Origin: Cynocephalus volans
Taxonomy: Eukaryota; Chordata; Mammalia; Dermoptera; Cynocephalidae
Reading direction: 5' to 3'
DNA length: 64,000 nucleotides
NCBI RefSeq assembly: GCF_027409185.1
Contig: NC_084474.1
Coordinates: 11,525,382 to 11,589,381 of the forward strand
This document shows positions 1 to 11,403 of the stretch, piece after piece; the stretch's first letter is position 1; each line of letters begins with the position of its first letter. The position numbers were made by a program, and so were the translations under genes. The notes beneath the pieces were generated by a model. It saw nothing but the letters and a program-made list of their open reading frames with translations. It ran no database searches and was not told the origin of the DNA.

Positions 1-240
1 TTGGAACTATGAAGTTTTAAAAAAATGTTGTGTTTTAATAATCACAGTAACAATAATAATAGTTCCCACGTATTTAACACCTTTTCTGTAAGGCACTAAA
101 TAAAATGCTCACTCTCCCCATCAATCACCAAAATTTTTATAATAACTATTTAGTACACGAAAAAACTGGTGGAACTGGCACTTGAATCATATTTATCTAA
201 ACCCAAATTGTGTATTCTTTTTGTTACATTTTTATGTCAT
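1..240. other. Unassigned AT-rich DNA
   Basis: AT-rich sequence with no convincing open frame. I recognise no repeat here. It runs into the 3' end of an old LINE at about 241. Confidence 0.5.
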
Positions 241-1174
241 TTATAAAATTAAACTTTTTAATACTCACATTGAGATAATTGTACAATCACATGCTGTTGT
301 AAGAAATAATGTAGATAAATTCTATGTACGAAGTTTCCCCGAATAGCAACATCTTGCAAAACTACAGACAGTATCACAACCAGGATATTGACATTAACAT
401 GGTCAAGATACAGGGCATTTCCATCACTACAAGGATCCTTCATTTTCCCTTTGTATCTACATCCCCTTCCCTCCTGCCCAAACTGCCTCTTTAACTCCTG
501 GCAATCACTAACCTGTGCTTCATTTCTGTAATTTTGTCATTTCAAAATGTTATATAATGGAATCACGCAGAATGTAACCTTCTGGGAATGGCCTTTTTCA
601 TTTAGCATAATTATTTGGAGATTAATTCAAGTTGTTCCGTGTATTAATCATTTGTTTTTGTTGCTGAGTAGCACTCCACGGTATGGATGTAACGTACTTC
701 ATTCTGCCTTTCACCCATTGAAGGACGTCTGGGTTGCTTCTAGTTTTTGACTAGTGTATGTAAAACTTCTATAAACGTTTGTGTGCAGGTTTTTGTATAA
801 CTATAAGTTTCATTTTTCTGGGATAATGCCCAAGAATGCAATTGCTAGATTTTATGATTGGTGAATGTTTCATTCTAAGAAACTGCTGAACTATTTTCCG
901 GGGTGGCTGTACCATTCTATATTCCCACCAGAAAAGTGTAAAAGAGTCGGTTTCTACACATCCTCACCAGCATTTAGCGTTGCCATGATTGTTTATTTTA
1001 CCATTCTGATAGGTATGAAGTTACGTATCATTGCAGTGTTAATTTACATTTCCCCAATGACTAACGATTCTGAACATATGTGCTTATATGACACCTATAT
1101 ATCCTTTTTGTGAATTGTCACTTCATGTCTTTTCACCATTTTGCCATTTGTTTACTTTTTTACTGCTGAATTTT
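241..1174 (-). mobile_element. Old L1M-type LINE, 3' part (segment 1 of 3)
   Basis: Read on the minus strand this is the decayed 3' end of an ancient L1. The plus strand carries the complement of the typical L1 ORF2 tail: a Ctggcaatcacta stretch near 500, a gctgagtagcactcca motif near 664 and the ggataatgcccaagaatgcaattgctag stretch near 820-848. No usable frame remains. The same element resumes after the composite insertion at 2556 and again after 3717, where more 5' parts of ORF2 appear, so all three pieces are one LINE broken by later insertions. Confidence 0.75.
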
Positions 1175-1186
1175 AAGAGTTTTTTT

Positions 1187-2543
1187 TAAGGTTTATTTAT
1201 TAATATATATATTTTTTTACATTCTGGGATATTGTGGAGCAGTTGGGGGGAGGCGGAGAAGGGAAGGGAGAAGGAAATAGGGTGGAAGAAGGAGGAAGGA
1301 AGAGGGGTAGGGATGACGCCAGTAGCACCTCCCTCAATCCTGCAGGGGAGACCAGGAGGCTTCCAGTAGTGGCTTGGTCATTGCTGGGCTGGGTGCAGGT
1401 GTCTGGAGGCTGTGGCTGAAGCCCTCACCCCACCACCTCCCCGGCTTGGGAGATGACGGCATTTCTTGTGGTGGCCCAGTGGTCATTGCTGGGCTGGTTG
1501 TGGGTGTTGGGGCATGGCTGAGGTCCCCAGTCCTTCTGCATTCCTTGGCTTGGTAGCCCAGGGGACTTCTGGTCCTTCTATGTTTTGTAGGTGTTCTTTG
1601 GTGATGTGAGACCTTTATTAATATCAAACTTTGTCTCTGGTCCGTGGGCATTTTGTTTTTTCTTTCAGTTCTGTGTTGGAGTTTTTGCTGTTCCCACCAC
1701 TTAAACTCTGCACTGGAACTAATTTGTTGCCCTTTGCTTACTTCTAAAATGGGTGAACTTCATGTGGGGACCAGCACTTGAACACTGTGGTTGAGCTGAG
1801 TTGTTGCTTTGCTGCTGATTCCCTGGGGAAGGGTTTTTGTGCAGCTCAGGTTTCAGTGGTTGATTTTATAGTTATTTCTGGGGCTAGTGAGATCGAGTAC
1901 ACGTGGGTTGTGTAGAAACTCTGGTCTGGGCCTGAGTCTTTTCAGCAAACTGTACCCCCTGCAGTTCTGTATTCCTGACCAGTCTCCTCTGAGTGGTCCT
2001 ACACTGACTGGGGGGCAGATCAGCCATCCTTGCTGTGCCCCAGTGTTCTTCCAGTGGGCTCGTCTCCCCCACTGCTGGTGCTCCAAACACTTCACATGGG
2101 ATGGGCCATGAGCCCGTCCCTTGAGAAGACTCACCAGCCTCTGTGTGGCTCCTTTTTTTTCAGTTGTTGTTGTGGCTCTTCACTCCTATGTGGGTCCATG
2201 GGAACCCTGTCAGTGGTCTTGCTGGCCTGGGAGCCACCAAGGCCCTCTTCTCCCCTGCAGCCTCCAAGAAACTTCATCCGAAGGGCACAGCTGCGGCTTT
2301 TGCCAGCTCTCGCTCCATGTGCTCACCAGCTCCAGCTTTGAAGCAGAAACAGTCAGAGCAGTTCTTTCTTTCTCTCATCGTGGCTTCTCCCGCCTTCATG
2401 AACTCTGTAGGTCTCTCCTCCTCTTCCCTGAGCTCTAGTGGCCCCAGCTTGGCTGTCATTGTTTCTTTATAGTTGTAAATTAGTTGATTTGTTGGAGAAA
2501 GTGTTGCCAGGGACCATCTATTCTGCCATCTTGACCAGAAGCC
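1187..2543 (-). mobile_element. Composite SVA-like non-autonomous retrotransposon, full length
   Basis: On the minus strand the element starts at 2543 with ggcttctggtcaagatgg, an L1-leader-like start containing a YY1-type AAGATGGC core. It runs through an L1-5'UTR-like segment, then about two copies of a VNTR unit of about 105 bp (1375-1580), then a pyrimidine-rich stretch. It ends with cccagaatgt plus an A-rich tail (poly-T on the plus strand, 1187-1215). Flanking target-site duplications are aagagttttttt (1175-1186) and aagagttcttta (2544-2555), 10 of 12 matching. It interrupts an old L1M whose sequence continues on both sides. No protein is encoded; mobilisation by L1 machinery is inferred from the tail and TSD. 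A second copy lies at 33874-41133. Confidence 0.75.
1375..1580 (-). repeat. VNTR of about 105-bp units inside the composite element
   Basis: The plus strand shows tggtcattgctgggctgg at 1375 and again at 1480, a 105-bp period, each followed by diverged matching text. The plus-strand copy of the family has homologous units at 34862, 34969 and 35071 (107 and 102 bp). Confidence 0.7.
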
Positions 2544-2555
2544 AAGAGTTCTTTA

Positions 2556-3084
2556 TTATGCTAAATGTTAGTTCCTGTCTGTAGCTTGTGTTTTTATCAT
2601 TTTTAAGTATCTTTCAGAAATCAAAAGTTTTTCATCTGAAGTCCAATATATCACTTTTTTGCTTTTGGTGTCAAATATAAGAACCCTTTCACAGACCTTG
2701 ATACTGAAGATTTTCTCCTACTTTTTTTCTAAAAGTTATATAATTTTACATTTTGCATGTAAATCTATGATTTATTTTCATTTGAATGTTATGTCAACTG
2801 TAAGTCTTTGTTGAAGTTCTTTTTCTGGCCTATGATGTCCAATTACTTTCAACAGTGTTTGTTGAAAGGGTTATTTTTCTTCATTAAATTGCTTTTCCAC
2901 CTTTGCCTAAAATCAGTTGGGCATATTTGCGTGGGCCTATTTCTGGGTTCTCTGTTCTGATTTATGTGTCTATTGCTCTGCCAATACTACACATTTTTGA
3001 TTACTGTAGTTGTATAATGTTTTGCAATTGGGTTAAATTGACTTCTCCCAGTTTATTCTATCTCAGAAATGTTTTAGTTAAATT
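2556..3084 (-). mobile_element. Old L1M-type LINE (segment 2 of 3)
   Basis: Continuation of the minus-strand LINE after the composite insertion. The plus strand reads aagagttctttatt, then the complement of mid-ORF2 (ccaatactacacatttttgattactgtag near 2980). It is heavily mutated with no coding potential. It breaks at the TSD-like ttcctttg (3087-3094) where the chimeric retrocopy enters. Confidence 0.7.
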
Positions 3085-3094
3085 AGTTCCTTTG

Positions 3095-3706
3095 GGCACA
3101 CAGAGAGAAGACCATGTGAGGACACAGGGAGAATATGGCCACCTGCAAGCCAAGGAGAGAGGCCTCAGGAGAAACCCACTTGACCGACACCAGGATCTCA
3201 GTCTTCTAGGCTCCAGGACTCTGAGAAGATAAATTTCTATCATTTAAACCACCCCAGTCTATGGTGTTTTGTTATGGTAGCCCTAACAAACTAATTCGGA
3301 CAGTGTGGAAATACCTGACTCTGGAGACCTCATAGATTGTCGAGAAGGCTTCAGTATCCATCTGAGGCTTAGAACAATGCCCAGCACAGAGTAGAGCTAT
3401 AAAAAGGTGCCCACTGCCAACCACAACCAGGCCAGTAATGGAGCCAGGAGCCTCTGGGGTTGAATTCGGGGGCTATTGGCCTTAGCCCCACCCACCACTT
3501 ACCACAACCAGTCCAGAGATGCAGCCAGAAGCCCCTGGGGTCCTGTGGCAGCACCTCCAACCACAACCAGGCCAGTGACAGAGCCAGCCGTGGGCCAGCC
3601 CTGCCCCCACTTCTCTCTCCCCCCAAGAACATCTTAGAATGTACTTATTATAAAAAAATTAACAAAATAAAAAGCTTGCTGTAACAATATATAAATAAGT
3701 AAATAA
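3095..3706 (+). mobile_element. Chimeric retrocopy: MLT1 LTR 3' part + flank + VNTR tail
   Basis: Three parts read in one direction. (1) 3095-3302 matches the 3' portion of an MLT1-type MaLR LTR (gaccatgtgaggacacag near 3110, gataaatttctatcattt near 3229, a caaactaattcggaca end). (2) 3303-3410 is unassigned. (3) 3411-3690 has about three imperfect units with a core ccacaaccaggccag at about 3421, 3500 and 3560, then aacatcttagaatgta and an A-rich tail, the same 3' end as the composite elements. The old L1M stops at ...gttcctttg (3085-3094) and resumes at ...attcctttg (3707-3716), so the whole block behaves as one insertion. Confidence 0.55.
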
Positions 3707-3716
3707 AATTCCTTTG

Positions 3717-4480
3717 TATTTCCATGTGAATTTTATAATAATCTTATTTATATCTGGAAAAATTCTTGCTGTGATTTTGATAGAAATTGCATTAAAACTA
3801 TATATCAATTTGAGGAGAATTGATATCATTACTATGTTGTATCTTTTAATCCATGAACATGGTTATCCCTCTCTATTTACTAGATAGTTTTTGGTTCCTT
3901 TCATCACTGTTGTGTGGTTTTCAGCATATGAGTCCTGTATATATTTTGTTAGATTTATGCATAATTATTTCTTCTTCTTTTTTAACAATTATAAATGGTA
4001 TTGCATTTAAATTTTGGTGTCCATGTTTCATTGCTGTCATATAGAAAAATGATTGATTTTTGTATGTTTATCTTGTATCCTGGGACCTTGCAAAGCTTAC
4101 TTGTTAGTTCTAGGAGTTTTTTGTAGATTTCTTGGGATTATCTACTTAGATGGTTATGTCATATGCAAATAGGGGAAGTATTTTTTCTTACTTTCTTATC
4201 TTTATACCTTTTATTTCCTTCTCGTCTTGTCACACTTGTTAGAACTCCTAGCACGATGCTGAATAAGATAGGAGGGAGCATCCTTGCCTTGTTCTCCATC
4301 TTAGGGTGAAAGCATTCTGTCTCTCACAAGTAAGTATGATGTTAGCTGTAAGTTTTTGTAGATGCTTTTGATCAAGTTGAGGAAGTTCCATTGTATTATT
4401 ATTTTTCTCAGAGTTTTTTTTATTATTATTAATAGGTGTTGAATTTTGTCAAATGCTATTTCTGCATCAATTGATGTGAT
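3717..4480 (-). mobile_element. Old L1M-type LINE (segment 3 of 3)
   Basis: The plus strand carries the complement of central ORF2, ending near the reverse-transcriptase region (aaatgctatttctgcatcaattg at about 4452). It continues the LINE of 241-1174 and 2556-3084. Sequence similarity to L1 fades after about 4480, presumably the 5' truncation point. Confidence 0.7.
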
Positions 4481-5800
4481 CACAACTATTTCTGGCATCC
4501 TGACTGAGGTCTTTCTCAGCAACTTCAAGTGTGGCGGTGCATGAGCTTCAAAGCAGTCTTGTGGATAATGGTGGTCTGTAGAACAACTTGAGATTGGCAT
4601 TACAGATATTATTTCAAACAGTTCTGTTGAGGGACAAGCATCTTGTGACCATGAATTCATGCTTAGCCTAAGGAAAGTATATGTTTAACTAACTCTTTTC
4701 TTATCTTATTGTTAAGCAAACTTTACTGTTACTCTGAGGAATTCAGCCCGTCCCGCTTGCTCAAGCAGATCTTTTCTTTTGCTATTTCCTCCTTCCCCTA
4801 GCTGAGGCCCACTCTGACTGGGGTCGGGGAAGAGCTAAGGGGAAATCTGGGGTCTGTCCTCAGTTTCAAGTCAAGATAAAGTTGGCTATGCTTTGATACA
4901 AGCAACCCAAAATCCTGGAGGCTTAATACTGCAAATATTTATTTCTCACACACAGAAAATCTGCTCTGGATTTTTGCATGACACTAAGGCAATGCAGTGG
5001 CTCAGCCTTCAAGGTTTTTGATGCAACATCTCTACCCCATGATGAAGATTCTTCCAGGGCAAGCACAGCAGGAGAACAGAGATCACAGAGAATTATGCAC
5101 CAGCTCGTTAGTGCTACAGCCCAGAATGGGTATACGTAACTTTATTTTTAAAATGATCATTGCACAGAGCTATCACATGCCCATATATGTGTGAGGGGAC
5201 TAGGAAGTGTTCGTTTCTCTGTGTCCAGGAAGGGAAAGAGAACTGGATATGGAGAGCACCCACAGAGCAATGAGTAGTGACTATGGTAATGTTTACCATC
5301 ATATCTCAGGTGTAGCATTCTGCTTAACTCCACTGTGAACTCAAGAGTTAAATAAAATTTTTCATTTTTCAGCAATTGGAGTCATTTGATACAAGATTAA
5401 AAGGAGTTATACATAACAAAGGAGGTCAATTTGAAATGTCTTTGAATCGCAGACTATGCCAAATTACTCAAGGTTGATTGTCATCACATGAAAGTTTTAC
5501 AGTACCTTTAGTTGCTTGCTGCATTAGGATTCTAATATCTAAATCTTTGGACATTCTGAAAGAGCTGTCATCGTTGTAAATCTTAGTAATTATTTTATTA
5601 TCATCTTTTTAAGGAATCTATTCTAATCAGAGCAGGAAGGTTTAGAAGAAAGTTTGTTAAACTTTATACATTTGATTGTAGGAATCGGTGGTGTGATAAT
5701 TCAGAAATAAGGTTTTTAGCATTATTGTACTGCATGATATTTTTTCAGCAGCACTTTAGAGTATATGGTTGTATTTTATTTAAGTTGGCATAAAAATAAG
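4481..5800. other. Intergenic DNA, one possible ancient repeat
   Basis: No gene visible. About 4865-5190 resembles an ancient interspersed repeat (acaagcaacccaaaatcctggaggcttaatac around 4899, followed by a tatttatttctcacacac run), but I cannot name the family. The rest is AT-rich and featureless. Confidence 0.35.
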
Positions 5801-5807
5801 CCACAGG

Positions 5808-5935
5808 ACTATTAAATTAGAAGGAATATAAAAGGCATCTGGTCCAACTTCCCATGTTTGCATTTCTGTTGGACACGCTAACTGAACACAGGATAATGTG
5901 GCTGCTACTGTTGAGAAACTGTCCAGGGAAATAAA
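5808..5935 (+). mobile_element. Possible CR1/L3-class fragment
   Basis: Text such as ggcatctggtccaacttccc (about 5835) resembles the common CR1/L3-type phrase 'gacctcatctagtccaaccc'. It is short and diverged; the family call is tentative. Confidence 0.3.
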
Positions 5936-6154
5936 ACCGGCCACCACTTCCCTGCACACTAGATAATCTTCCAGCCATTCAGAAGATGATGGCTCTGATG
6001 AGCAATGAAAGAATGTTATGTGATTCTGAGTTACTTAACCAGTAATGGGGATGAATGGTCACTTTTATCTATATCCTCTCACTTTATTATTTTCTTTTTT
6101 ATATTCTACCTTTCTCCAAAATTGTTTGAGGTGGGCTATAATGGGAAACACAAG

Positions 6155-6545
6155 CTTGGTGGACTTCCACTTCTGGTCATCGAGAGAGTGTCTGACTAGT
6201 CCTCCTACCATAACGAGCTATAAAACTGGACACCTATACTCAGGTTTTGGACAAAGGCAGTATAAGATTGATCCCCGAGGGAAGGAAACCTCCTGGGTTT
6301 CCCCACCCCACCCCATTTCTTCCAGCTCTCTGCCACGGGCAATGTCTCCAGAGCATGGAAGGCCATGGAGGCCGAGCATTGCACCGCACGTACGGGGAGC
6401 TGGGAGCGAAGACCCGAGTCCAGGTAAGCAGACCCAGCCGCTGCCACCAACGAGGGAGCTCCATGCACGGGCTCCCGCCTGTGTTGTCTCTACCAGGCTT
6501 GCCTGCAAATCGCTTGCAAAATGTGATTTGAGTCTTTCTTACTGG
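6155..6545 (+). mobile_element. Possible ancient L1M 5'-leader fragment
   Basis: A GC- and CpG-richer island within AT-rich DNA. It begins near cttccacttctggtcatcgag and includes a gagctataaaactggacacc phrase and a gatccccgagggaaggaaacctcctgg phrase, which resemble old L1 leaders. Several overlapping frames of 70-170 codons run through it on both strands, typical of GC-rich noise. No gene is supported. Confidence 0.35.
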
Positions 6546-7140
6546 AGTTTAAATCGATGAGGACTTCAGTTGGCAAGACTTTATTTCAAAGTTTAGGCTT
6601 TTCTCTCCTTCCACCTGCTGAGTAACACTTTAATTACACATCTTAGTTGTAGCCCTAAATCGTCTCTCAAACTTGAAGTTTCATTCAGTTTCAAAATAAA
6701 AGTTCACCTTTTCCTGGGCAATATCCTCTCCTGGACACACTTCTAATCCTAAATTACACGTCTTTAGAAGCTTCCATTAAATGTGCTAAAATACATAACT
6801 TGTGATAAAAATAAGGGAGAAAAGTTTCTTTTTAAAAAAGTCTTATTTTTAAAATGACATTTAAAGTCATTACTCTTTCATCATAGGCTGATATTTATCA
6901 GAGCTTATCTACTTATTTTCCATCTTCTTTTCTTATTCATACATTGTCTTAATTTTTCAAGTTGCCACTCTGTTATAATTTCATTTTCATTTATTCTTTC
7001 TCTTGCTCTCATATGGACTTTTTTCACCAATTGAGCCACTTTGCCCTCAGCGGGTTATAAGAATCATTTGCTGAGTTTCTCAAAATGAAGATTCCTGAGA
7101 TCCCCGCAGGCCCAATGAGATCCCCCAGACTCGATGCGGA
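6546..7140. other. Unassigned AT-rich DNA
   Basis: No gene or clear repeat is seen. It runs up to the poly-T head of the large minus-strand L1. Confidence 0.5.
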
Positions 7141-7323
7141 AGCCCAGGAACATATTTTATTTTATTTTATTTTTTTATTATTAGCATGTTCATTATCACA
7201 AATTGTAATTGTTCTTTATGCCCTTTACCTGACCTATTACTCCCCCAAACCCTTCCCTCCCTTCCCCCACAACTCTAGTATCCTTAGGTTTGTTCTCTCT
7301 ATCTGAAAGTTCAATGTATTGCT

Positions 7324-7378
7324 GTGGCCTTTTCTTTCTTCCTTTTTTTTTTCTTTCTTTCTTTCTTTCCTTCCTTCC
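7324..7378. repeat. TTTC-rich microsatellite in L1 3' end
   Basis: A run of tttctttc/ttcc repeats with a poly-T core lying in the L1 3'UTR. A similar tttc stretch lies at 12833-12856 in the ORF1 region. Confidence 0.8.
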
Positions 7379-10300
7379 ACACAGTTATAAATGAGAACAT
7401 GCAATATTTCTCTTTCTGTGTCTGCCTTATTTCACTTAATGCAATTTTCTCCACACTCATCCATCTGCCTGCAAATGGCAGAATTTCGTTCTTTTTTATG
7501 ACTGAGTAGTATTCCATTGTGTGTATACACCACATTTTCCTTATCCAGTCATCCGTTAATAGACATTTAGGTTGGTTCCATATCTTGGCTATTGTAAACA
7601 GAGCTGCGATGAACATGGGAGTGCAGGTATCCCTTCAACATGATGATTTCCATTCCTTTGGGTATATATCCAGTAGTGGGATTGCTGGATCATATGGTGG
7701 TTCTATCTGTAGTTGTCTGAGGAAACTCCATACTGTTTTCCATAATGGCTGTACTAATTTACATTTCCACCAACAGTGTAGAAGAGTTCCCCTTTTCCCG
7801 CATCCTCTCCATTTGTTATTCTTGATCTTTTAAATAATGGCCAGTCTAACTGGGGTGAGATGATATCTCAATGTGGTTTTCATTTGCATTTCCCTGATGA
7901 TTAGCGATGTTGAGCATTTTTTCATGTACCTGTTGGCCATTTGTATGTCTTCTTTTGAGAAATGGCTATTCAGCTCCTTTGCAAATTTTTTAATTGGATT
8001 TTTTTTTTTTACTGTATAGTTACTTGAATTCCTTATATATTCTTCAAATATTTTCTCCCATTCTGTAGGTTGTCTTTTTGCTCTGTTGATTGTTTCCTTT
8101 GCTGTGCAGAAGCTTTTTAGTTTGATATAATCCCAGTTGTTTATTTTTTCTTTTGTTGCTTGTGCTTTGGGGCTCTTATCCATAAAGTCTTTACCCAGTC
8201 CTACTTCCTGAAGTGTTTCTCTTATGTTTTCTTTTAGGACTTTTATGGTTTCAGGTCTTATATTTAAGTCTTTAATTCATTTTGAATTCATTTTGGTATA
8301 TGGTGAGAGGTACAGGTCCAGTTTCATTCATCTGCATATGCAGGAGGTCCAATTTTCCCAGCACCATTTATTGAAGAGGCTGTCTTTCCCCCAGTGTGTG
8401 TTCTTAGTGCCTTTGTAAAAGATCAGTTGGCTGTAAGTATGTGGGTTGATTGCCAGGTTTTCTATTTTGTTCCATTGATTCAAGTATCTGGTTTTATGGC
8501 ATTATCAGGCTGTATTAGTTAAAATAGCTTTTTAATATAATTTGAAGTTGGGTAGTGTTATGCCTCTGGTCTTATTTTTTTGCTCAGGATTGCTTTGGCT
8601 CTTCACGGTCTTTTGTTTTTCCATATAAATGTTAGGATTGCTTTTCCTATTTCTGTGAAGAATGCCATTAGTATTTTGATCAATATTTCATTGAATCTGT
8701 AGACCACTTAGGGTAGTATGGACATTTTCACAATGTTAATTCTTCCAATCCAATAGCATGGTATGTCTTTCTATCTTTTTGTGTTCTGTTTAATTTCTTT
8801 CAGTAGTGTTTTATATTTCTCATTGTAGAGATCTTTTGTCTCCTTAGTTAAATTGATTCCTAGGTATTTTATTTTTTGGTGAGTATTGTACATACACTTG
8901 CTTTCTTTATTTCTTTTTCTGCTAGCTTGTTATTGGAATATAAAAATGCTACTGATTTTTGAGTGTTGATTTTGTATCCTGAAACATTACTGAAATTGTC
9001 ATTTAGCTCTAAGAGTTTTTGATAGAGTCTTTGGGTTTTTCTACGTTTAAGATTGTGTCTGCAAACAAGGACAGTTTGACTTTGTCTTTTCCAATCTGGA
9101 TGCCTTTATTTCTTTCTCTTTCCTAATTGTTCTAGCTAGTACTTCCAATACTTTGTTAAATAGATGAGAGTGGGCATCCTAGTCTTGTCCCTTTTTTAAG
9201 GGAAAAGCTTTGAGCTTTTCCCCATTCAGGATGATATTGATGATTGGTTTGTTGTATATGGCCTATATTATGTTGTGATACTTTCTGTCTATACATAATT
9301 TGCTGAGAGTCTTTATTATGAAGGGATGTTGAGTTTTGTTGAATGCTTTTTCTGTGTCTATTGAGATAATGTGTTTGTCCTTGATTTTGTTGATATGGTG
9401 TATCACATTTATTATCTTGCATATGTTGAACCATCCTTAATTTTTATATAATTTTAATAAAATTTTTATATAATTTTTGTATAATTTTAATATAATTTAA
9501 CAAATGTGTTGCTGTATTCTGCTTGCTAATATTTTGTTGAGGATTTTTGCATCTATGTTCATCACAGATATTTGCCTGCTGTTTTCCTTTTTTGTTATAT
9601 CTTTGCTTGGTTTAGGTATCACTGGCCTCACAGAATCAGTTTGGGAGAATGGCCTCTATTTCAATTTTCTGGAATAGTTTAAAGAGAAATTGTATTAATT
9701 CCTCTTTAATGGTTTGGTAGAATTCAGCTGTAAAGCCATCTGGTCCTGGGCTTTTCTTTGTTGGAAGACTGCTGATTATTCAGTCTGGATTGTTATTGAT
9801 TTGTTCAGATTTTCTCTTTCTTCTTGGTTCAGTCTTGATAGTTTGTATGTGTCCAGAAATTTATCTATTTCCTCCAGGTTTTCAAATTTGTTGGCATACT
9901 GTTGTTATAATAGTCTCTAATGATTCTTTGTATTTCTCTGGTATTGGTTGTAATGTCTCCTTTTACATTTCTGATTTTTGTTATTTGGGTCATCTCCCCT
10001 CTTTTAGTTAGCCCAGCTATTGGTTTATCTATTTTGTTTATCTTCTCAAAAAAACAACTTTTGATTTCATTGATTTTTTTTTGGTCTCTGTTTCATTTAG
10101 TTCTGCTCTGATCTTATTTCTTTCTGTCTATTAATTTTCACATTGGATTGTTCTTATTCTCTAGTCATTTAAAGTGTAGCACTGAGTTGTTTATTTGAAA
10201 TCTTTCTGTTCTTTTGATGTAAGCATTTATTGCAATAAACTTCCCTTTTAGTTCTGTTTTTGCAGTATCCCACAGGTTTTTGCATGATGTGTCATTCTTT

Positions 10301-10462
10301 TCATTATTTCAAAACATTTTTTGATTTCCTGTTTAGGAGCATGTTGTTTAATTTCTATGAATTCATATAGCTTCCAGAGTTTCACTTATTATTGATTTCT
10401 AGTTTTAATCTGTTGTGGTCTAAGAAGATACTTTAAATAGTTTCAATTTTTTAAAACTTGTT

Positions 10463-10637
10463 CAGAGTGGCCGGCCTGTGGCTCACTCAGGAGAGTGTGG
10501 TGCTGATAACACCAAGGCCACGGGTTTGGATCCCATATAGGGATGGCCAGTTTGCTCACTGGGTGAGCATGGTGCTGACAACACCAAGTCAAGGGTTAAG
10601 ATCCCCTTACTGGTCATCTTTAAAAAAAAAAAAAAAC
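10463..10637 (+). mobile_element. Dimeric tRNA-Ile-derived SINE (colugo CYN-like)
   Basis: Two tRNA-like units in tandem: the first has ggctcactcaggagagtg (A-box region) and gggtttggatccc (B-box), the second ctcactgggtgagcatgg and gggttaagatccc, then an A-rich tail. Perfect TSDs aaaacttgtt lie at 10453-10462 and 10638-10647. It is inserted in the minus-strand L1. Confidence 0.9.
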
Positions 10638-10998
10638 AAAACTTGTTGAGACTTCATTTGTAACCTAACATGTGATCTATCCTGTAGAATGTTCCACATG
10701 CTGATGAGAATAATGTATATTCTTTAATATTGGATGAAATATTCTGTAGATATTTTTTAAGTCCAACTTGTCTAAAGTGCAGCATAAAACCTGTGTTTTC
10801 GTGTTGATTTGTTGCCTATATGATCTCTTCAATGCTGATAGAGAGGTGTGCAGGTTCCCAACTACTATCAAATTAGGGTCTATCTCTTTCTTTAGTTCTA
10901 ATAGTGTTTGCTTTATATAGCTGGCTGATGTGGTATTTGGTGCATATTTATCTATGATTGTTCTGTCTTCTTCCTAGATAGATCCCTTTATCATTTTT

Positions 10999-11403
10999 GT
11001 ATTAGTTTATTTCTGTTGCTTATAATAAAATACCTGAAACTGGGAAATTTGTAAGGAAACAAAATTTATTGCTTATAGTTTCAGAGGCTGCAAATTCCAA
11101 AGTCTAGGGAACACACCTGGTGAGTGTCTTCTTTGGTAATGGTGCAGGGTATCACATTTCAAAAGAGGCAGGAGCAGAGGGAGAGAGATTAACCTTCTGA
11201 TTCATTCTCTTTTTAAAGTCACCAGAACCACTCCAATTATTTTGATAATTGATCAATCCATTCACAAGAGAGCAATCCTCACAACCCAATCACCTTTCCA
11301 AGGCCTCACCTTTAAACTACCACAGTAGGATTTCTCACCCTCTTAACATGAGGACCAAGCTACTAATACATAAAAACTGGGGGACACAATTCAATCCTGA
11401 CCA
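10999..11403 (-). mobile_element. MaLR-type LTR inserted in L1
   Basis: The plus strand begins tgtattagtttatttctgttgc and contains acctgaaactgggaaatttgtaa, the reverse complement of the 3' end of MST/MLT-like LTRs. It ends near gacacaattcaatcctgaccact. L1 sequence resumes at tatataatggcc. The LTR is solo with no internal region. Confidence 0.7.

Noticed and set aside
6045..6560. 171-codon plus-strand frame
   Set aside because: It mixes AT-rich unique DNA with a GC-rich old repeat fragment; competing frames overlap on both strands and no domain is seen.
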